Numbered from the stretch's first letter, positions 17,593-25,230 are shown. The stretch: DNA of 35,222 nt from Bacteroidota bacterium (GCA_005884665.1 VBAT01000032.1:53742-88963), one strand, 5' to 3'. Program-made: numbers and translations. Notes: generated by a model not told the origin, from the letters alone.

Positions 17593-17600
17593 TATCTTCG
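17593..17600 (+). promoter_or_regulatory. -7 element of pyrD
   Basis: TATCTTCG matches the Bacteroidota -7 pattern and lies 9 bp before the ATG at 17610. The transcript would therefore have an extremely short leader. This also rules out the longer upstream start at 17535. No clear -33 element was seen. Confidence 0.5.
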
Positions 17601-17609
17601 CAACCGGTT

Positions 17610-18737
17610 ATGTACAAGGTTGTCCGCAACATTCTTTTCCTGTTCCCCACCGAATGGATCCACTATTTTTCAATGAACTGCATGAAGATCATCTGCAGTA
17701 TTCCTTTCATGAAATCATTGATAAAAAAAGTATTCGATATTGATGACCCGGATTTGCATTTGCATATAGGCAAACTCCGGTTTAAAAATCCTGTCGGTTT
17801 GGGTGCAGGGTTCGATAAAAACGCAAAATACCTACGTGAACTGGAAACCCTGGGATTTGGTTTCGTGGAAATAGGAACGGTGACTCCGCTGCCTCAAAAA
17901 GGAAACGATAAGCCAAGATTGTTTCGACTTCCAAAAGATAATGCCCTGGTCAATCGAATGGGATTCAACAATGATGGCGTAAAGACAGTCGCTAAGAGAT
18001 TGAAGCGTTGGAGAGAGAGACAATCGCTAGTCGTGAGTCGTGGTACGATAGTCGATAGTCGATACTCATCGCTCCCCGCCCACCCTCCGATAGCTATCAG
18101 GACACAACTAATCATCGGAGGCAACATTGGTAAAAATAAAGTTACTCCTAACGAAGACGCCTGGAAGGATTACGAAACCTGCTTTAAAGAATTGCATCCA
18201 TACGTTGATTACTTCGTGGTCAATGTAAGCTCGCCGAATACGCCGGGGCTTAGAGAATTGCAGGAAAAAGAATCTTTAAGGAAGATATTGATGCACCTGC
18301 AGATGATCAACAATGGCAAAGCCGTATCAAAACCGATATTCTTAAAGATAGCTCCCGATCTCACCAAAGAACAAATTGATGATGTGATCGAACTGTCGCT
18401 GGAAATAAAACTTGACGGGCTGGTAGCCACCAATACAACCATCAGCCGCGATGGCCTCAACATTGACCAGTCTCAACTCGCCTCTATCGGTGCAGGTGGA
18501 TTAAGCGGACTGCCATTAAAAGATAAAGCCACCGAAATCGTACGATATATTTCAACCCGATCCAACGGCGCGATCCCCATCATCGCAAGTGGCGGTATCT
18601 TTGACGGCCAGAATGCCAAAGAAAAGCTAGACGCCGGAGCTACCCTTTTGCAGGTTTGGACAGGATTCATTTATGAAGGCCCGGGGATCGTAAAGAAGAT
18701 TTGCAAAGCAATAAAAGACGAACAATACCTGGCATAA
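17610..18737 (+). CDS. pyrD: Quinone-dependent dihydroorotate dehydrogenase with in-frame insertion
   Basis: A class 2 enzyme oxidising dihydroorotate to orotate with FMN, membrane-associated through the N-terminal helix (MYKVVRNILFLFPTEWIHYF). I chose the start at 17610 because it matches the family N-terminus and follows a -7 element. Core motifs are NPVGLGAGFDKNA (FMN), IGTVTPLPQKGN, NRMGFNNDG, VVNVSSPNTPGL (catalytic Ser class), KIAPDL, ATNTT and IPIIASGGI. At 375 residues it is about 30 longer than usual. The excess is residues about 136-165, between helix AKRLKRWR and strand LIIGGNIGKNK, and is encoded by repeat-like DNA (18015-18104). It sits in a surface loop of the fold, so the enzyme may still work. 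terC follows after 22 bp. Confidence 0.92.
   Translation: MYKVVRNILFLFPTEWIHYFSMNCMKIICSIPFMKSLIKKVFDIDDPDLHLHIGKLRFKNPVGLGAGFDKNAKYLRELETLGFGFVEIGTVTPLPQKGNDKPRLFRLPKDNALVNRMGFNNDGVKTVAKRLKRWRERQSLVVSRGTIVDSRYSSLPAHPPIAIRTQLIIGGNIGKNKVTPNEDAWKDYETCFKELHPYVDYFVVNVSSPNTPGLRELQEKESLRKILMHLQMINNGKAVSKPIFLKIAPDLTKEQIDDVIELSLEIKLDGLVATNTTISRDGLNIDQSQLASIGAGGLSGLPLKDKATEIVRYISTRSNGAIPIIASGGIFDGQNAKEKLDAGATLLQVWTGFIYEGPGIVKKICKAIKDEQYLA
18015..18104. repeat. Repeat-derived, in-frame insertion inside pyrD
   Basis: About 90 bp with no counterpart in typical PyrD. It consists of short direct repeats (GTCGTGAGTCGTGG, then GATAGTCGATAGTCGATACTC-like words), a C-rich stretch, and at 18085-18102 a 15-of-18 match to the palindrome TCCCGATAGCTATCGGGA that occurs intact at 16174-16191. 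The length is a multiple of three and no stop arises in the pyrD frame. Confidence 0.7.
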
Positions 18738-18759
18738 ACTATTCAATCGTTTATAAAGC

Positions 18760-19566
18760 ATGGAACAACTTTTTACCAGCGAGAGTGTCATCAGTTTTTT
18801 TATCCTTGTGATCCTGGAAGTGGTTCTCGGTATCGACAACGTGATATTTGTAAGTATCATCATGAACCGGTTACCGGATAAGGAATCAAAAAGGGCCAGG
18901 CGCTTCTGGATGATCACGGGCATTATCTCCCGTAGCTTATTGCTGCTCGCATTGGGATGGCTATTGAAGCAAAAACAAAAACCCGTTTTTACAATTGCAG
19001 ACAAAGGTTTTGACCTCGCCAGTATCGTCATGTTACTGGGCGGCCTGTTCCTTATTTATAAATCTGTCAAAGAAATCCATGGCAAACTCGAAGGCGAAGA
19101 TCCAAATGCTTTAACGGGTGGCAAAAGAGGGATCAGTTTTGGCCAGGCATTGATCCAGATCGTGCTCATTGATGCCGTGTTTTCTTTTGACAGCATCATC
19201 ACCGCCGGTGGTACTGCCAAGCATGTTGAGATCATGATCGCTGCTGTTGTTATCGCCATGTTCATTATGTTTTTGTTCAGCCCGAAAATTTCTTCATTTA
19301 TATCTAAGCATCCGACTCTGAAAATGCTGGCGTTGAGCTTCCTGGTTATGATCGGTCTTAGTCTTGTGATCGAGGGATGGGATGAAGAGCAGGCCGACAA
19401 ACTACACCTGAAAAACTATATTTATTTCGGTATGGCTTTTTCATTTGGGGTGGAAATGCTGAATATGGTTATGCGCAAAAGAAACGCCAACCGCCGCACC
19501 GTACAGCTCAATGAACCCAAATTAAGTGAACCCGAAGAACGCAATGAGTCCGACCAGGCTAGTTAG
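18760..19566 (+). CDS. TerC-family integral membrane protein
   Basis: A 268-residue protein with about seven TM helices. The TerC signature acidic motifs are present: VILEVVLGIDNVIFVSI (residues 16-32) and VLIDAVFSFDSIITA (about 132-146), each with membrane-buried Asp residues proposed to bind metal. TerC/Alx proteins are implicated in manganese export and in metalation of secreted enzymes. The C-terminus is a charged cytoplasmic tail. Its gene starts 22 bp after pyrD on the same strand. The stop codon abuts the tandem repeat array. Confidence 0.88.
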   Translation: MEQLFTSESVISFFILVILEVVLGIDNVIFVSIIMNRLPDKESKRARRFWMITGIISRSLLLLALGWLLKQKQKPVFTIADKGFDLASIVMLLGGLFLIYKSVKEIHGKLEGEDPNALTGGKRGISFGQALIQIVLIDAVFSFDSIITAGGTAKHVEIMIAAVVIAMFIMFLFSPKISSFISKHPTLKMLALSFLVMIGLSLVIEGWDEEQADKLHLKNYIYFGMAFSFGVEMLNMVMRKRNANRRTVQLNEPKLSEPEERNESDQAS

Positions 19567-19840
19567 AACGCTGATTGTGATGATGATTAAGATCTCCCAA
19601 GATATCCGCTCAATGATAACGATCATAATAATCTGCATTCTATCTCCGGGTCGTGGTAAAACGGAACGCTGATTGTCATAATGATTAAGATCTCTTAAGA
19701 TATCCGCTCAATCATAACGACCATAATAATCTGCATTCTGTCTCCGGTCGTGGTAAAACGGAACCTGATTTTCATGATGATTAAGATCTCTTAAGATATC
19801 CGCTCAATCATAACGACCATAATAATCTGCGTTCTTCTCT
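19566..19840. repeat. Three tandem copies of a ~97-bp unit between convergent genes
   Basis: Units begin at 19566, 19664 and 19761 with GAACGCTGATT or GAACCTGATT (98, 97 and about 80 bp, the last losing similarity after CTGCGTTCT). Each contains a near-palindrome GATCTCTTAAGATATC, then CCGCTCAATCATAACGACC and ATAATAATCTGCATTCT. Flanking half-sites GTCATAATGATT and AATCATAACGAC form an imperfect inverted repeat in copy 2. Copies 2 and 3 are closer to each other than to copy 1. Arm changes between copies are not compensatory as far as I can see. The array fills the space between the terC and rsmE stop codons. Confidence 0.9.
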
Positions 19841-19866
19841 GAACTCGGGGAACTGGGAATAATCAA

Positions 19867-20583
19867 CTAGATCAACTTTAAAAGAGTAGCCGCAACCACC
19901 CCTGCCGTTTCTGTTCTCAATCTTGTTTCTCCCAGAGATACGGGAATAAAGTTCGAACGCATGGCCAGCTCGATTTCAGCACGTGAAAAATCACCTTCGG
20001 GCCCAATCAGTATTATTTGCGAGGATTTATCCCGGTCAAGCAGGTTTGAGAGATGATGTTTTTCGCCCTCAACACAATGGCCAATGAATTTCTGGGCGAT
20101 GCCGGCCACTTCTTCCTGGCGAAACAGTAGATCGTAGGCGATAGGTTCATGTAAGACCGGTAGCCATGTTTGCTGCGATTGCAACATGGCGCTGATGCAA
20201 ATCCCCTTCAGCCGGTCAACGCGAAATTTTTCCCTGATCGTTCGTTCACAAATCAATGGTATTATCGAGTTCACGCCTATTTCCGTGGCTTTTTCCAAAA
20301 ACCATTCAAAACGGCTTGAATTTTTAATTAACGAAATAGCAATAGAAACCTTTCTTGTACTGGGTTCCGTATACACCGCGCTTTCAATTCCAATTGTACA
20401 ATGTTTCTTATGGCATTCGGCGATGCTGCCCGTGGCCAGCTGGCCCCTACCATCGGTCAATTGCAATCTTTCACCAGGTTTCATCCGAAGCACCTGTACA
20501 ATATGATACGAAGTATCCTCATCCAGCACAATTTCTTTTTGTGAAGGATCGAATTGTTCGATGTAAAAAAATGATAATGACAT
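19867..20583 (-). CDS. rsmE: 16S rRNA (uracil-1498-N3)-methyltransferase
   Basis: A 238-residue SPOUT-class methyltransferase that methylates U1498 of 16S rRNA. The start at 20581-20583 (MSLSFFYIEQF) matches the family. The open frame extends 26 codons upstream, but that part covers the dnaB terminator. An N-terminal PUA-like domain (HIVQVLRMKPGERLQLTDGRG) is followed by the SPOUT domain: KATEIGVNSIIPL, then the knot motifs ILIGPEGDFSRAEIE and VSLGETRLRTETA near the C-terminus that bind SAM. It lies downstream of dnaB on the same strand but behind its terminator. Confidence 0.93.
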   Translation of the reverse strand: MSLSFFYIEQFDPSQKEIVLDEDTSYHIVQVLRMKPGERLQLTDGRGQLATGSIAECHKKHCTIGIESAVYTEPSTRKVSIAISLIKNSSRFEWFLEKATEIGVNSIIPLICERTIREKFRVDRLKGICISAMLQSQQTWLPVLHEPIAYDLLFRQEEVAGIAQKFIGHCVEGEKHHLSNLLDRDKSSQIILIGPEGDFSRAEIELAMRSNFIPVSLGETRLRTETAGVVAATLLKLI

Positions 20584-20590
20584 GTCAGCC

Positions 20591-20637
20591 CATAAAATTA
20601 AAACAAAATAAAAGAGTCCCATCACTGGAACTCCTTT
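20591..20637 (-). terminator. Rho-independent terminator of dnaB
   Basis: On the minus strand AAAGGAGTTCC pairs with GGGACTCTTT (stem 20637-20611, one bulged G, loop AGTGAT) and is followed by a T-rich tract (20610-20591). It lies 31 bp after the dnaB stop and ends just before the rsmE start. Confidence 0.8.
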
Positions 20638-20667
20638 ATTGTCTAAGATTAAGGGGAACAAAGTTTA

Positions 20668-22254
20668 TCAGAACGGGTCATCTGAACTATCATCGTTTTG
20701 CAGGTCGTTCATCTTGCTGCCTGTTTGTATGAATAATTTTTCACCGCCACCGCCTCCTTCATCAATCGGCCGCCAGCTGCCGGATGGCAAACCAACACCG
20801 CTATAAGGATCTTCATCCCAGTTGACGAATTTCTGAATATGCAGTAACGCTTTTAACTTGACGGTATCGAGCATACCGTTACGATGCTTCGCAATTTTTA
20901 TTTCGGTAAGGCCTTTAATATTCTCGCCGCTTTCATTTGTATTGATATCATAATACTCCGGCCGGTACAGGAACATGACCAGGTCCGCATCCTGTTCGAT
21001 AGCTCCTGATTCACGAAGATCACTTAACTGGGGAACACGGCTACCTTCTTTCGTACCACGCTTCTCCACTTCACGGCTCAACTGCGAGAGAGCGATGATC
21101 GGCACACTTAATTCCTTTGCCAGGGCTTTGAGGTTCCTGGAGATATTGCTAATCTCCTGTTCGCGGTTCGAATTCCGGTTCTCGCCAGTTCCGCTCATCA
21201 ACTGCAGGTAGTCAATCACGATCAGGCCGATATTGTGTTTGTTTTTGAGACGACGGCATTTTGCTCTTAATTCGAAAATGTTTAAGGCAGGTGTATCATC
21301 GATAAACAAAGGTGCCTGGGCCAGGCGTTGGATCCCCTTTGCATAAAGTTGCTTCATTTCATGCTCGGCCAGTTTACCTCGCGAGATATTTTCGAGTTTT
21401 ATTTCGCTTTCAGCGGAAAGGATACGCTGCACTAGCTGGCTTGCACTCATCTCAAGTGAAAACAATGCAACAGGTGTTGGTTTACCTGCAGAAAGGACTG
21501 CATTACGGGCAAGGTTTAGCGCGAATGCCGTTTTACCTACAGCGGGACGAGCGGCCAATATGATCAAATCTGTGTTCTGCCATCCATAGGTTATTCGGTC
21601 AAGCGCCGAGTAACCGCTGGGTACACCTGTTATATCTTCATTTTTATGACGAAGGTCTTCTATGCGCTGGATCGTTTTTACCAGGACAGAATCGATGGTA
21701 TCAAAATTCCGGCGAAGGTGGTTGTTGGTGATCTCGAATAATTTGGTTTCGGCATCATCCAGCAAGTCAAACACATCGGTGGAGTCTTCATATGCATCGC
21801 CGATTATTTCGCCGCTAATGCGTATCAGTTCACGCTGGATGAATTTCTGCAGGATGATCCTTGCATGTGTTTCAATATGTGCCGAGGATACCACGGCATT
21901 GGTGAGCCGGGTTACATAATAAGGTCCTCCAACCATTTCCAGTTCTTCTTTGAAGCGCAATTCTTCTGCAACTGTCAATATATCGATAGGCTGGCTTTTG
22001 TTGGTAAGGCTTTGCATAGCCCGGAAGATGCGCTGGTGAGCTTCAACATAAAAACATTCGGGCTTGAGGATTTCAATGACGGCATCGAAAGCGTTTTTCT
22101 CAAGCATAATAGCGCCAAGTACAGCTTCCTCCAGGTCTTTTGCCTGTGGAGGCACTTTGCCAAATACCATAGTACCCAGGTCGAGAGAGGATTTTTTTTT
22201 CCGGTCAGCTGGAGTTCTTGAAGTCCGATCTTTGTTTGTGTTCGTCAGGTCCAT
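20668..22254 (-). CDS. dnaB: Replicative DNA helicase
   Basis: A 528-residue RecA-type hexameric helicase that unwinds DNA ahead of the replisome. The N-terminal domain begins PPQAKDLEEAVLGAIMLE (residues 35-52). The linker and ATPase follow, with Walker A AARPAVGKTA (Lys241), LFSLEMS, Walker B GLIVIDYLQLM and SQLSREVEKR, and the C-terminal MFLYRPEYY and KHRNG motifs. No intein was seen. The C-terminus has a Gly-rich then acidic tail (NDDSSDDPF). The upstream non-coding region contains DnaA-box-like sites. Confidence 0.95.
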   Translation of the reverse strand: MDLTNTNKDRTSRTPADRKKKSSLDLGTMVFGKVPPQAKDLEEAVLGAIMLEKNAFDAVIEILKPECFYVEAHQRIFRAMQSLTNKSQPIDILTVAEELRFKEELEMVGGPYYVTRLTNAVVSSAHIETHARIILQKFIQRELIRISGEIIGDAYEDSTDVFDLLDDAETKLFEITNNHLRRNFDTIDSVLVKTIQRIEDLRHKNEDITGVPSGYSALDRITYGWQNTDLIILAARPAVGKTAFALNLARNAVLSAGKPTPVALFSLEMSASQLVQRILSAESEIKLENISRGKLAEHEMKQLYAKGIQRLAQAPLFIDDTPALNIFELRAKCRRLKNKHNIGLIVIDYLQLMSGTGENRNSNREQEISNISRNLKALAKELSVPIIALSQLSREVEKRGTKEGSRVPQLSDLRESGAIEQDADLVMFLYRPEYYDINTNESGENIKGLTEIKIAKHRNGMLDTVKLKALLHIQKFVNWDEDPYSGVGLPSGSWRPIDEGGGGGEKLFIQTGSKMNDLQNDDSSDDPF

Positions 22255-22310
22255 CGTTCGGTTACAGCGATAAAAGCCTGCCTGTCGGCAGACAAGGGTT
22301 AAACCATTAG

Positions 22311-22555
22311 TTATTCACCAATGACCTATTGGGTTAGCGTTCCGTCTTGTCTTAAGAAATTTTTACTTCTTTGTTAAAGGAATGTTCCCGTCAGTCAGAT
22401 CAGCGAAATAAAATGCAAATGCCGGTTTTAAAAAATTTTTCTTTCTGCACCTTTTTTCACCAAGTGTCTGTACGGTTATCCACACAATCGTTTAACCACA
22501 GGTCATCGACAATTTACTCCAAAATCGCAACAAAAACAGGCAAAAATTAAACACA
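22311..22555 (+). promoter_or_regulatory. Cluster of DnaA-box-like 9-mers
   Basis: There is one perfect consensus box TTATCCACA (22476-22484) and three sites with a single mismatch to TTATNCACA: TTATTCACC (22311-22319), TTAACCACA (22492-22500) and TTAAACACA (22547-22555). All have the same orientation and flank an AT-rich block. This suggests DnaA control of dnaB or an origin-like region. No repeats of the other strand orientation were seen. Confidence 0.45.
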
Positions 22556-22681
22556 TTGGGGGAAAAAATTTTGCCTGCAGGCAACCTATGCTCCTCATGC
22601 ATAGTTTTCTATAAATGGTACTGATTTTGTCACACAATAAATAGCCTTTAGAACAGTTATAGTAAGAGAGTTCTTTATTAA

Positions 22682-22697
22682 TCCCGTACTTACGGGA
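22682..22697. repeat. Palindrome TCCCGTACTTACGGGA
   Basis: Seven-base arms TCCCGTA/TACGGGA around CT, about 50 bp upstream of the gene at 22750. It belongs to the set of TCCCG...CGGGA palindromes in this window. Confidence 0.7.
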
Positions 22698-22749
22698 CCT
22701 GTACCAATAGCTGCTACGGTGAGTTTATTAACTACTAAAACTTTTGACC

Positions 22750-23265
22750 ATGGAGACAAAGAAAAAAAGCAGCCACCCGCACCCTGTGTTATCACAGGCC
22801 AAGAACAATAGCACCCACTGGATTGGCCACCTGCAAACCGATCCTACCGACCATTTTGCCGGCCAAACCTTCGCCTGCCCCGCCGAAGGACAATTAGACA
22901 ACATACAACTATATTCTTCCGCGGTACAAAATGCCGGCGAAGTAATTATGACGCTGCATGAATTTGATCCGAACACAAAAAACTGGGGTCCATCTATCGG
23001 TAGTTCTACCCTGGAAGTACAAAAAGGAGACAATGACAGGTGGATACGTTTCGGGCTTCCCCCGGTATTCCTGCATAAAGATGTGACGTATGGTTTCCGC
23101 GTTCAGGCCAACAATGCAATGGTAGGCCTCGGTGAAGCAGCTACAGGAACCAAACAACCTTTTACATTCGGCCATGAATGGAGTGCAGATTCAAGAAACC
23201 AGAGAGGACATTATTACTCTTATTTCAGTCTTGCTTTCAAAGTTGAATTGCATACAAATAATTAG
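22750..23265 (+). CDS. Beta-rich protein of unknown function, leaderless
   Basis: A 171-residue protein; I chose ATG 22750 over the in-frame TTG two codons upstream. The N-terminus is Lys/His/Ser-rich (METKKKSSHPHPV) with no signal peptide. The rest looks like a single beta-sandwich with many aromatic residues: FAGQTFACPAEGQLDNIQLYS, then VIMTLHEFDPNTKNWGP, WIRFGLPPVFLHKDVTYGFRVQ and a C-terminal YYSYFSLAFKVEL. This recalls carbohydrate-binding or jelly-roll modules, but I cannot name the family and see no catalytic residues. It is followed by a strong terminator, so it is probably transcribed alone. Confidence 0.7.
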   Translation: METKKKSSHPHPVLSQAKNNSTHWIGHLQTDPTDHFAGQTFACPAEGQLDNIQLYSSAVQNAGEVIMTLHEFDPNTKNWGPSIGSSTLEVQKGDNDRWIRFGLPPVFLHKDVTYGFRVQANNAMVGLGEAATGTKQPFTFGHEWSADSRNQRGHYYSYFSLAFKVELHTNN

Positions 23266-23283
23266 ATGCTATGAAAAGCCGTT

Positions 23284-23312
23284 AAAAACCCTGCCCGGCG
23301 GTGGGGTTTTTT
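23284..23312 (+). terminator. Rho-independent terminator
   Basis: AAAAACCCTGCC pairs with GGTGGGGTTTTT around CGGC, with two G-T pairs and a T6 run at the end. It lies 18 bp after the stop at 23265 and closes the transcript of the beta-rich protein gene. Confidence 0.88.
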
Positions 23313-23730
23313 ATTGATAAAAATTTTTGTTGCCTTATCATTTCTTATCCTTAAATTGCTTTTACTTCACCACCTTATCAAAACAGCCCCGGTTTAAGGT
23401 TTTGTATTAGCAGATTTTAATGAGAGTCAAAATAATCAAGAAACTCAGCAGGTTGAAAATATTTTAACCCGTCGATTGAATTATCAATTCTTGTTTTTAA
23501 ATTGGCATTACTGTCTTCAACCTTATCAAGACTCCTCTACTTAAGGCCTCTCTTAGTAACACTCCAGCCATGGACATGTATTGAAATTGAATTCCCGTGA
23601 AAACACGGGGTTCAAAGACGGATTAATATATAAACTTTGAGCAGTTCATTTGAGAAAGATATGAGAACCTGTTAACCCGTGCCGGTTATAGGAAACTTTA
23701 CCGGGATCTTTTAAAATCAAAATTATAATT
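23313..23730. other. Non-coding gap with possible minus-strand gene remnant
   Basis: 418 bp with no intact gene. On the minus strand two overlapping open frames, 23622-23497 and 23536-23417, read as protein-like sequence when joined by one frameshift near 23530. The first contains GIQFQYMSMAGVLLREALSR, and the second runs from SLDKVEDSNANLKTRIDN to a C-terminus ending FQPAEFLDYFDSH. They may be the decayed end of a lost gene. The hairpin TCCCGTG-AAAA-CACGGGG (23593-23610) sits in the same stretch. The promoter of the operon at 23731 is not recognisable. Confidence 0.35.
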
Positions 23731-24714
23731 ATGGCAACAACCAACGGCAATAATGGCGACAGCAATAATAAAAAGATAAGATATAGCGATATTCCTGACA
23801 AAAATGAGATCGGCAATCTTGGCAAGATAATGGGTGGCATTTTGCTGATTTTATTTACTATCACTCCGCTTTTCTTTATTATCGCTCTCTGGCCTGATCG
23901 AATGCCAACCGCAAAAGACGACACTCAACTATACATCAATCGTCTTTTTCACGTAGCAATATCCCAACAGGGCACGCTTCATATCAACATCATTATGTTT
24001 CTGTTGGTGGCGCTCGCCGGGTTTACCGGCAACATGGTTCATGTGGCAACTTCGTTTACCAATTATGTCGGTTCCGAGAAATTTAAACGCAGCTGGCTGC
24101 TCTGGTACTTTGTAAAACCCTTCACCGCATCTGCAGTCGCGGTGATCTTCTACCTGGTATTGAAAGCCGGCTTATTGAATTTTGATGGGTCCAATGGCGC
24201 TAATCCTTTTGGGATAGTGATCCTGTCGGCGTTGGCTGGACTATATACAGATAAAGCGATGCTTAAACTGGAAGAGATCTTCGTTATTATCTTCAAACCC
24301 AAAGATGACAGGCCAGATAAGCTGGAAACTGAGCTCAAAATAACAGGTATTACGCCGCAGACGATTGAAAAAGACAAAGAAAACTCCTATGTCGTAGCCG
24401 GTGAAAATCTTGACAAAGTAAAACTCGGTTTATTTATAAACGATGAGCCGGTTGCCAACCCGGAAATCAGCGCTACCACCATCAATTTCAAATACACAAT
24501 TCCAGAAACCCAGAGAGACAAAACAGAATTTCTTTTTGTGATAAAGGATGAACAAGGCCAGCCGAAATTCCAGCAGGCCCTGACCTTAAGCAATGATACG
24601 CTCAATAATTTAAATTTTCCCGCTGATAAGGAGATTCCCTCGTCAATAGAACATCATGACGAAAGCAACATAAGCAATCAACCTCCGGCCAACCCTCCAC
24701 CTAATATCAGATAA
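23731..24714 (+). CDS. Four-helix membrane protein with C-terminal IPT-like domain
   Basis: A 327-residue protein. A hydrophilic Asn/Gly-rich N-terminus (residues 1-28) precedes TM helices at about 32-54, 82-106, 128-149 and 158-175. A soluble domain at 201-287 follows, whose wording (ITGITPQTIEKDKENSYVV, AGENLDKVKLGLFIND, ATTINFKYTIP, TEFLFVIKDEQG) resembles an IPT/TIG immunoglobulin-like fold, and then a Pro/Asn-rich tail. There is no signal peptide; with an even number of helices the IPT-like domain would share a side with the N-terminus. The family is not recognised. It is the first gene of a tight run: the cysteine protease starts 15 bp after its stop. Confidence 0.7.
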   Translation: MATTNGNNGDSNNKKIRYSDIPDKNEIGNLGKIMGGILLILFTITPLFFIIALWPDRMPTAKDDTQLYINRLFHVAISQQGTLHINIIMFLLVALAGFTGNMVHVATSFTNYVGSEKFKRSWLLWYFVKPFTASAVAVIFYLVLKAGLLNFDGSNGANPFGIVILSALAGLYTDKAMLKLEEIFVIIFKPKDDRPDKLETELKITGITPQTIEKDKENSYVVAGENLDKVKLGLFINDEPVANPEISATTINFKYTIPETQRDKTEFLFVIKDEQGQPKFQQALTLSNDTLNNLNFPADKEIPSSIEHHDESNISNQPPANPPPNIR

Positions 24715-24729
24715 AAACTCTTCTTGCTA

Positions 24730-25230
24730 ATGATACTCAATTTCAAAACTCAGCGACAATTGCTGGATAACTGGTGTTGGTCAGCTATCGCATCAAGCAT
24801 TTCATTTTACTATAAGGCCAACAGCCGTTGGATGCAAAATATTTTGGCTGCCCGGCTTATCAACAACACCTGCATCGGAATCAATGCGGCTAACGCCTTG
24901 ACGGCTCCCGCCGTTTGTGATGTGCAAATGGATGTTGCAAAGGCGTTGGCGCTAACCGGTAACCTGGCCGGCGATATAATAAGGCCGCTTTCGTTCAATG
25001 AGGTGATACAACAAATCAACGCCGGTTTTCCAATATGTTGCCAAATTGTGTTCCCCGGAGCCAGTGGTTCACATTTTGTTGCCTTGTACGGGTATCAACT
25101 TACCAATGTTATAATTGGAGATCCACAGGCAGGTATCTTTTCACTCAACTACACTCAGTTTGTATCAGGATATCGCGGAGGCAACTGGCAAAGATCAGTC
25201 GGCACAAAACGAAATATTATTAACACCTAA
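24730..25230 (+). CDS. Papain-like (AvrRpt2/C70- or C39-like) cysteine protease
   Basis: A 166-residue leaderless protein; ATG 24730 was chosen over a TTG two codons upstream. The catalytic triad can be placed as Cys16 (QLLDNWCWSAIASSI), His115 (GASGSHFVALYGY) and Asp131 (VIIGDPQAG). This order and these motifs are those of papain-fold peptidases such as AvrRpt2 (C70) and bacteriocin-processing C39. Extra cysteines (48, 63, 103, 104) may pair or bind metal. In C39 enzymes the fold cuts double-glycine leaders, and in AvrRpt2 it cleaves host proteins. The target here is unknown. It lies between a membrane protein (15 bp) and a large secreted protein (10 bp), suggesting a shared task. Confidence 0.75.
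   Translation: MILNFKTQRQLLDNWCWSAIASSISFYYKANSRWMQNILAARLINNTCIGINAANALTAPAVCDVQMDVAKALALTGNLAGDIIRPLSFNEVIQQINAGFPICCQIVFPGASGSHFVALYGYQLTNVIIGDPQAGIFSLNYTQFVSGYRGGNWQRSVGTKRNIINT

Larger units (their letters stand above)
22255..22749. other. Non-coding, AT-rich region upstream of dnaB
   Basis: About 495 bp without a convincing gene. From left to right it contains a CCTGCCTGTCGGCAGAC-type repeat (about 22277), four DnaA-box-like sites (22311-22555), an AT-rich block (TTTTAAAAAATTTTTC around 22427), a perfect 14-bp palindrome TTGCCTGCAGGCAA (22571-22584), a CTATGC/GCATAG hairpin followed by TTTTCT (22586-22610), and the palindrome TCCCGTACTTACGGGA (22682-22697). The dnaB promoter (leftward) and that of the gene at 22750 (rightward) must lie here. 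Confidence 0.65.

Noticed and set aside
17535..17609. Longer start for pyrD
   Set aside because: The added codons contain the -7 promoter element, and the family begins at MYKVVRNILFLFP.
19566..19840. CRISPR array
   Set aside because: The repeat unit is about 97 bp with no regular short repeat/unique spacer alternation, and no cas genes are near.
19867..20661. Longer start for rsmE
   Set aside because: The extension covers the dnaB terminator hairpin and T-tract; MSLSFFYIEQF fits the family start.
22586..22610. CTATGC/GCATAG hairpin followed by TTTTCT as a plus-strand terminator
   Set aside because: No plus-strand gene lies upstream that it could end, and the stem is only six base pairs.
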